In this document: piece after piece, positions 59,522 to 64,000 of the stretch
How the letters are laid out: each line of letters starts with the position of its first letter
Numbering within the stretch: position 1 is the first letter of the stretch
Source of the DNA: Fidelibacterota bacterium
Lineage (GTDB): Bacteria > Fidelibacterota > Marinisomatia > Marinisomatales > UBA1611
Length of the DNA: 64,000 nt
NCBI GenBank assembly: GCA_002708715.1
Contig: PAPB01000037.1
Coordinates: 1 to 64,000, forward strand
Direction of reading: 5' to 3'
Notes under the pieces: generated by a model
Database searches by the model: none
The model's input: the letters and a program-made list of their open reading frames with translations, nothing else
Told to the model about the DNA's origin: nothing
Translations under genes and position numbers: made by a program

Positions 59522-60655
59522 TTGAATCGTCATAAATTGAAAAATCTAAAAACTATATTATTTACTATCCCAAATTTTGATACAGCTGGTAGCGGAAAAG
59601 CTCTATTAAATATAGCTTCTCGTTTAGATAGAAATTATTTTAATCCTCAAATTTGTTGTAGTCATAATAAAGGAAAATTTTTTGAAAATGTTTCTCGTTC
59701 AGGAATTAAAGTTCATTTAAAAGAGAGCACTGTTGATATGAAGCAAAGATTGGGAGGAATGATACAATGTTTTAGGTTGGCAAATTATTTTAGAAGTTTA
59801 AAAATTGATTTAATTCATTCATTTCACTATGGTCCTGATTATTCAGAAGCGCTTGCGGCATTATTAGCTGGAATTCCTTGGATTTATACAAAAAAAAATA
59901 TGAATTGGGGCGGTAAATCAAAAAATGGGTGGAAACTTAGATCATTATTATCAAAACATGTGATTGTACAAAATAGTGATATGATAAAACAATTTTTCTA
60001 TAATAAAAGTAATGTTTCAATAGTCCCAAGGGGAATTGATTTGGAAGAGTTTAAACCCAGAAAAAAAAAGCAGGACCTTTTAAACCAATACAATATTAAT
60101 AAAAATGATTTAGTTATTATTACTGTTGCAAATTTAGTTCCAGTAAAAGGTATTGAAATGTTAATTGATGTATTTGATCAAATATCTAAAAAATATAACA
60201 ATCTTAGGTTGTTTATTGTAGGTGATAATAACAACCAATATGGCAAAAAACTTAATGTTAAGACAAAAAAATTAAATACTTATAGTAAAATACATTTTAC
60301 TGGAAAAATAATTAATGTTTCTGATTATTATTCTATAGCTGATTTATTTGTCCTTAATACTTTAGATGAAGGAAGGAGGGAAGGTTGTCCTGTTGCACTT
60401 TTAGAAGCGATGGCATGTGGGTTGCCTGTTATCGGTAGCGATATTCCTGGAATCCGTGATATACTTAAACCATTTTCAAAAAATCTTTTTCAAGCAGGTG
60501 ATATTGAAGAATTAAAAATAGCTATAATGAATAACTTAAATCATGGAAATAAAAAATTAAGAGAAGATTTTCAATCAAGAATATCAAAATATTATGATAT
60601 TTCAATTGAGGTCTCTAATCATGAATCTATTTATAAACAATGCCTCAACCTTTAA
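59522..60655 (+). CDS. Group 1 glycosyltransferase
   Basis: VSIVPRGIDLEEFKPR, ITVANLVPVKGIEMLIDVF, NTLDEGRREGCPVALLEAMACGLPVIGSDIPGIRDIL; TTG start. Confidence 0.92.
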   Translation: MNRHKLKNLKTILFTIPNFDTAGSGKALLNIASRLDRNYFNPQICCSHNKGKFFENVSRSGIKVHLKESTVDMKQRLGGMIQCFRLANYFRSLKIDLIHSFHYGPDYSEALAALLAGIPWIYTKKNMNWGGKSKNGWKLRSLLSKHVIVQNSDMIKQFFYNKSNVSIVPRGIDLEEFKPRKKKQDLLNQYNINKNDLVIITVANLVPVKGIEMLIDVFDQISKKYNNLRLFIVGDNNNQYGKKLNVKTKKLNTYSKIHFTGKIINVSDYYSIADLFVLNTLDEGRREGCPVALLEAMACGLPVIGSDIPGIRDILKPFSKNLFQAGDIEELKIAIMNNLNHGNKKLREDFQSRISKYYDISIEVSNHESIYKQCLNL

Positions 60656-61638
60656 TATCAATAATAATCCCTGTTTTCAATGGCGAATCATTTCTTGATA
60701 ATTGTTTTTCTAATTTAGATAAACAGTTATATGATAATCTTGAAATAATCTTTATTGATAATAATTCTACGGATCAAACCTATTCGAGGATTAAGAAATA
60801 TTGTTTGACTAGAAATAATGTTCAATTATTAACTTGTAAAAAAAGAGGCCCAGCTGCAGCGCGGAATATCGGTTTAAAGACCTCTTTGGGTGAGTATATA
60901 ACATTTTTAGATGTAGATGATGAAATTTTGCCTAATAAATTTTTTTCATTATTAAGAGTTTTTGAGAAATATCCTTCTATTGGAATGGCATGTGGCTTGA
61001 TAGAGAAAAAATACGATAATGGTACAAGCGTCAAGTCTGATTTAGGTCATTTAAAGACAGGTGTTAATGTCCATCCTGAAGCTGGACTTTTTTGGTTGCA
61101 ACAGTTTCAACATGTACCTCCTATTAATTCCGTGATGTATAAGAAAAAAATTGTTGGAAATAAAATATATTTCCCAGAAAATTTATTTTTTGGTGAAGAT
61201 GTGGCTCTAAATGTAATATTGGGCTTATTATTTGATGTTGTAAAAGTGGATGAGCCAGTTGGTGTGTATAATAGGCATGGAAACTCTTCATTATCTCAAT
61301 CTAATAGATTAATATCCATTGAAGAACGTTATTTACAATTTTATGAGAAATTTGCGATTCCATATTTTTTAAAGTTAAATGCAAATAATATTCATATGTT
61401 AGCATTAGAGGTATCAAGAAATATGGCTTTCCGATTAAGAATGAAACTATTATTCTCAAGAAAAAACACTGATAGTATTGCAGAGTTTAATATTAAAGAT
61501 TTTTATAATATAAATAAGTATCATTTATTTTTTTTGTTATTTAAAGTTTTACCCTATAGATATATATTATATATCTATGACTCTTTTCATAGAATTACTA
61601 TTAGAAGACTAAAGAAAAGATTATTTTTTAATAAATAA
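60640..61638 (+). CDS. Family 2 glycosyltransferase
   Basis: PLISIIIPVFNGESFLDNCFSNLDKQLYDNLEIIFIDNNSTDQTY, GPAAARNIGLKTSLGEYITFLDVDDE. Confidence 0.94.
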   Translation: MPQPLISIIIPVFNGESFLDNCFSNLDKQLYDNLEIIFIDNNSTDQTYSRIKKYCLTRNNVQLLTCKKRGPAAARNIGLKTSLGEYITFLDVDDEILPNKFFSLLRVFEKYPSIGMACGLIEKKYDNGTSVKSDLGHLKTGVNVHPEAGLFWLQQFQHVPPINSVMYKKKIVGNKIYFPENLFFGEDVALNVILGLLFDVVKVDEPVGVYNRHGNSSLSQSNRLISIEERYLQFYEKFAIPYFLKLNANNIHMLALEVSRNMAFRLRMKLLFSRKNTDSIAEFNIKDFYNINKYHLFFLLFKVLPYRYILYIYDSFHRITIRRLKKRLFFNK

Positions 61639-61751
61639 TGTTTTAACTATTAAGTCTAACCACCTTCTATTTAGTTTGACTTACACTATAATTCCAACTT
61701 AATAATAATTTCATTAAGTATGTAGATTATCAGAATAAAAGTAGTATCATA

Positions 61752-63101
61752 ATGAAAAGAAAATTTATTATTCAAAGTGAACTTGAAAACAATTTCAATC
61801 ATTATTCTCATGAGATTGATTTTTCTTCAATCGCAGAATGGATGGCTTGTGGTTTTTTCCTAGGAAATAATGATTTCACAAAAACAAAGTTTGGTTCAAA
61901 AACAACATATAGTTTGGAGTCAAATTGGTATTATGCTCCAAGGGATCTCACCTTTAATCAGGCTTCTGATGAGTTTTCAGAAATTTTTGAAAGATTAATT
62001 AAAGAGAAAATTAAAAATCGTAAAATAATTTTGCCTCTTTCTGGTGGGCTTGATTCAAGAACACTAGCGGCGGCATTAAGAAATGAAAAAAATCTCGTAT
62101 CATATTCATATGAATTTGTTGGAGGTATTAGAGAAACAGATTATGCAAAGCAAATCAGTAATAGTATGGGATGGGAATTTTATAAATTTTATATTGAGAA
62201 AGGATATCTTTGGAATAAGATTGATGAACTGGCAGATATTAATCTATGTCAATCTGATTTTACCCATCCAAGACAGATGGCAGTTATTAATAAAATTGCT
62301 GAATTAGGTAATCTCATTTTATCAGGTCAATGGGGTGATGTACTTTTTGATTTACCAAGAATTAGAAAAAATACAAGTATAGATGAATTGAGTTATATTG
62401 TAATAAATAAAATAACAAAGTTAGGTGGTCTTGAACTTGCAAATAGATTATGGGAAGAATGGGGCCTTTCTAATAAATTTGAAGAAATGCTATTTGGTCA
62501 TATTCAAAAATTACTTTTAGAAATTAATATTGATAATCCAAGTAGGCGATTACAAGCTTTTAAATCATTACATTGGGCAGTAAGATGGGCTAATCCTAAT
62601 CTGAAAATTTTTAATAATAGCTGTGAGCTTTTTTCGCCATATTATCAAGATAAAATGTGTGATTTTATCTGTACGATTCCAGATAAATATTTAATGAATA
62701 GAAAAATGCAAATTAATTATTTGAAAAACAAAGCACCAAATCTTTCGGAGATACCTTGGCAAGTATATGATTTAAATCTGTATAATTATAAATATTTTAA
62801 TAGTATCTATTTACCTAGGAGAATATTTAGATTTTTAAAGCGCCAAGTAAAAGAGCATATTTTATTTCAATCTCCTGTTATCCAAAGAAATTGGGAGTTG
62901 CAATTCCTTGGAAAAAAAAATGAGGACAAACTAAGATATTGGCTTTTTGAAACAAAAAACCTAAATAATATTGTGTCAAAAAATTTAGTAAATGAATTTT
63001 ATAACAAATTTCAAAATCATGATAGAGTAAAATATAGTCATCCAATTAGTATGTTATTAACACTCTCGGTTTGGTGCGAAAAGTTTTGGAAAAAAAGATA
63101 A
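61752..63101 (+). CDS. Asparagine-synthase-like protein lacking a canonical N-terminal glutaminase domain
   Basis: IILPLSGGLDSRTLAAALR PP-loop; no MCG N-terminus; LILSGQWGDVLFDLPR replaces the SGDGGDE region. Confidence 0.82.
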   Translation: MKRKFIIQSELENNFNHYSHEIDFSSIAEWMACGFFLGNNDFTKTKFGSKTTYSLESNWYYAPRDLTFNQASDEFSEIFERLIKEKIKNRKIILPLSGGLDSRTLAAALRNEKNLVSYSYEFVGGIRETDYAKQISNSMGWEFYKFYIEKGYLWNKIDELADINLCQSDFTHPRQMAVINKIAELGNLILSGQWGDVLFDLPRIRKNTSIDELSYIVINKITKLGGLELANRLWEEWGLSNKFEEMLFGHIQKLLLEINIDNPSRRLQAFKSLHWAVRWANPNLKIFNNSCELFSPYYQDKMCDFICTIPDKYLMNRKMQINYLKNKAPNLSEIPWQVYDLNLYNYKYFNSIYLPRRIFRFLKRQVKEHILFQSPVIQRNWELQFLGKKNEDKLRYWLFETKNLNNIVSKNLVNEFYNKFQNHDRVKYSHPISMLLTLSVWCEKFWKKR

Positions 63102-64000
63102 TTATAGCTATCTATTCAGGAATTATACCAGGATCAGTTTTTATTGAGAACTTGGTAAGGTTAGTAGCGACTAAATCAGTTAAAGTATTAATATTTGGTA
63201 AAGGGAAAAATATCGATTATAGAAATAAAAATATAACAGTATATAAAACACCAGAAAATTTTTTCAAGAAATCAATTTTTATTATTTATCAATTACTTTT
63301 TTTATTAATAATAAGACCGCAAAGGTTAATTAAGTTAATTAAAAAATATAAATATATACCAAAATCTTCATCAATAATAGATATGTTAAGCAAAATTCTT
63401 CCTGTTATTAATCATTTGCCAGATATTTTTCATATTCAGTGGGCTAAATCATTACCATATTGGTTTTTTTTAAAAGAAATTTTTGGTGTTAAGATTATTT
63501 TAAGTTTAAGAGGATCACATATAAACTATTCTCCTATTGCTGATAAAAATCTCGCTAAAAAATATAAGTATTTTTTCCCAAATATTGATTATATGCATGC
63601 GGTTTCAAAAACAATTGGTTCTAAGGCAATGCTTTATGGAGCAGATCAAAATAGAATAAAAATTATATTTTCTTGTTTGAATCATGATTTAATTAAAAAC
63701 TATTATAAAAGTGAAACAATTATCCATAAACCCTACAGATTATTAACTGTAGGTAGATTTCATTGGATTAAAGGTTATCATTATAGTCTTACTGCAATTT
63801 ATAATTTGATAAAGAAAAATATTCCCATTGAATATACCATCATCAGTAATAATTTGCCTTCTGAAGAGTTCCTTTTTCAAATTTCTGATTTATCTTTACA
63901 TGATAATGTCGTTGTTTTAAACCTTTCATCTCAAGAAGAAGTTTATAATAAAATGATTGAGTCTGATTGTTTTCTTATACCAAGTATTGAAGAAGGTATT
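63074..64000 (+). CDS. Group 1 glycosyltransferase (partial, runs off right edge)
   Basis: Manual translation of the open frame: ...KKIIIAIYSGIIPGSVFIENLVRLV...LPDIFHIQWAKSLPYWFFLKEIFGVKIILSLRGSHINYSP...YRLLTVGRFHWIKGYHYSLTAIYNLI...ESDCFLIPSIEEGI. Exact start uncertain (GTG 63074 or a nearby TTG). Confidence 0.85.
   Translation, partial: MRKVLEKKIIIAIYSGIIPGSVFIENLVRLVATKSVKVLIFGKGKNIDYRNKNITVYKTPENFFKKSIFIIYQLLFLLIIRPQRLIKLIKKYKYIPKSSSIIDMLSKILPVINHLPDIFHIQWAKSLPYWFFLKEIFGVKIILSLRGSHINYSPIADKNLAKKYKYFFPNIDYMHAVSKTIGSKAMLYGADQNRIKIIFSCLNHDLIKNYYKSETIIHKPYRLLTVGRFHWIKGYHYSLTAIYNLIKKNIPIEYTIISNNLPSEEFLFQISDLSLHDNVVVLNLSSQEEVYNKMIESDCFLIPSIEEGI

Overview
AT-rich bacterial chromosome window, gene-dense and mostly in operons. 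I infer an FCB-group marine lineage, possibly Marinimicrobia/SAR406-like, from a PorU-like C25 protease with a sorting-type C-terminus and the overall low GC; this is not proven. From left to right: (i) a minus-strand operon of P5C dehydrogenase, carbamate kinase, succinyl-CoA synthetase, NDK and a lipoprotein with an acidic EDDEY repeat tail; (ii) dusB and a divergent rpmB; (iii) an essentially complete dcw cluster (mraZ to ftsZ), preceded by RodZ-like, Maf and PorU-like genes; (iv) aconitase, M23 peptidase, miaB, LapA/LapB-like and SPOR-domain genes; (v) a selenocysteine tRNA (UCA anticodon, long variable arm) that is not in the ORF track; (vi) a sugar cassette combining NeuB/SpsE-like, SpsF-like, DegT-type aminotransferase, Gfo/Idh and an N-formyltransferase; (vii) a Ni-superoxide dismutase-like protein whose Ni hook lies directly after a signal peptide; (viii) a large surface-polysaccharide locus with Wzb-type PHP phosphatase, SLBB protein, Wzc kinase, Wzm/Wzt ABC exporter, deacetylase, many glycosyltransferases and three asparagine-synthetase family proteins, running off the right edge. 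No CRISPR array, IS element or prophage was seen.
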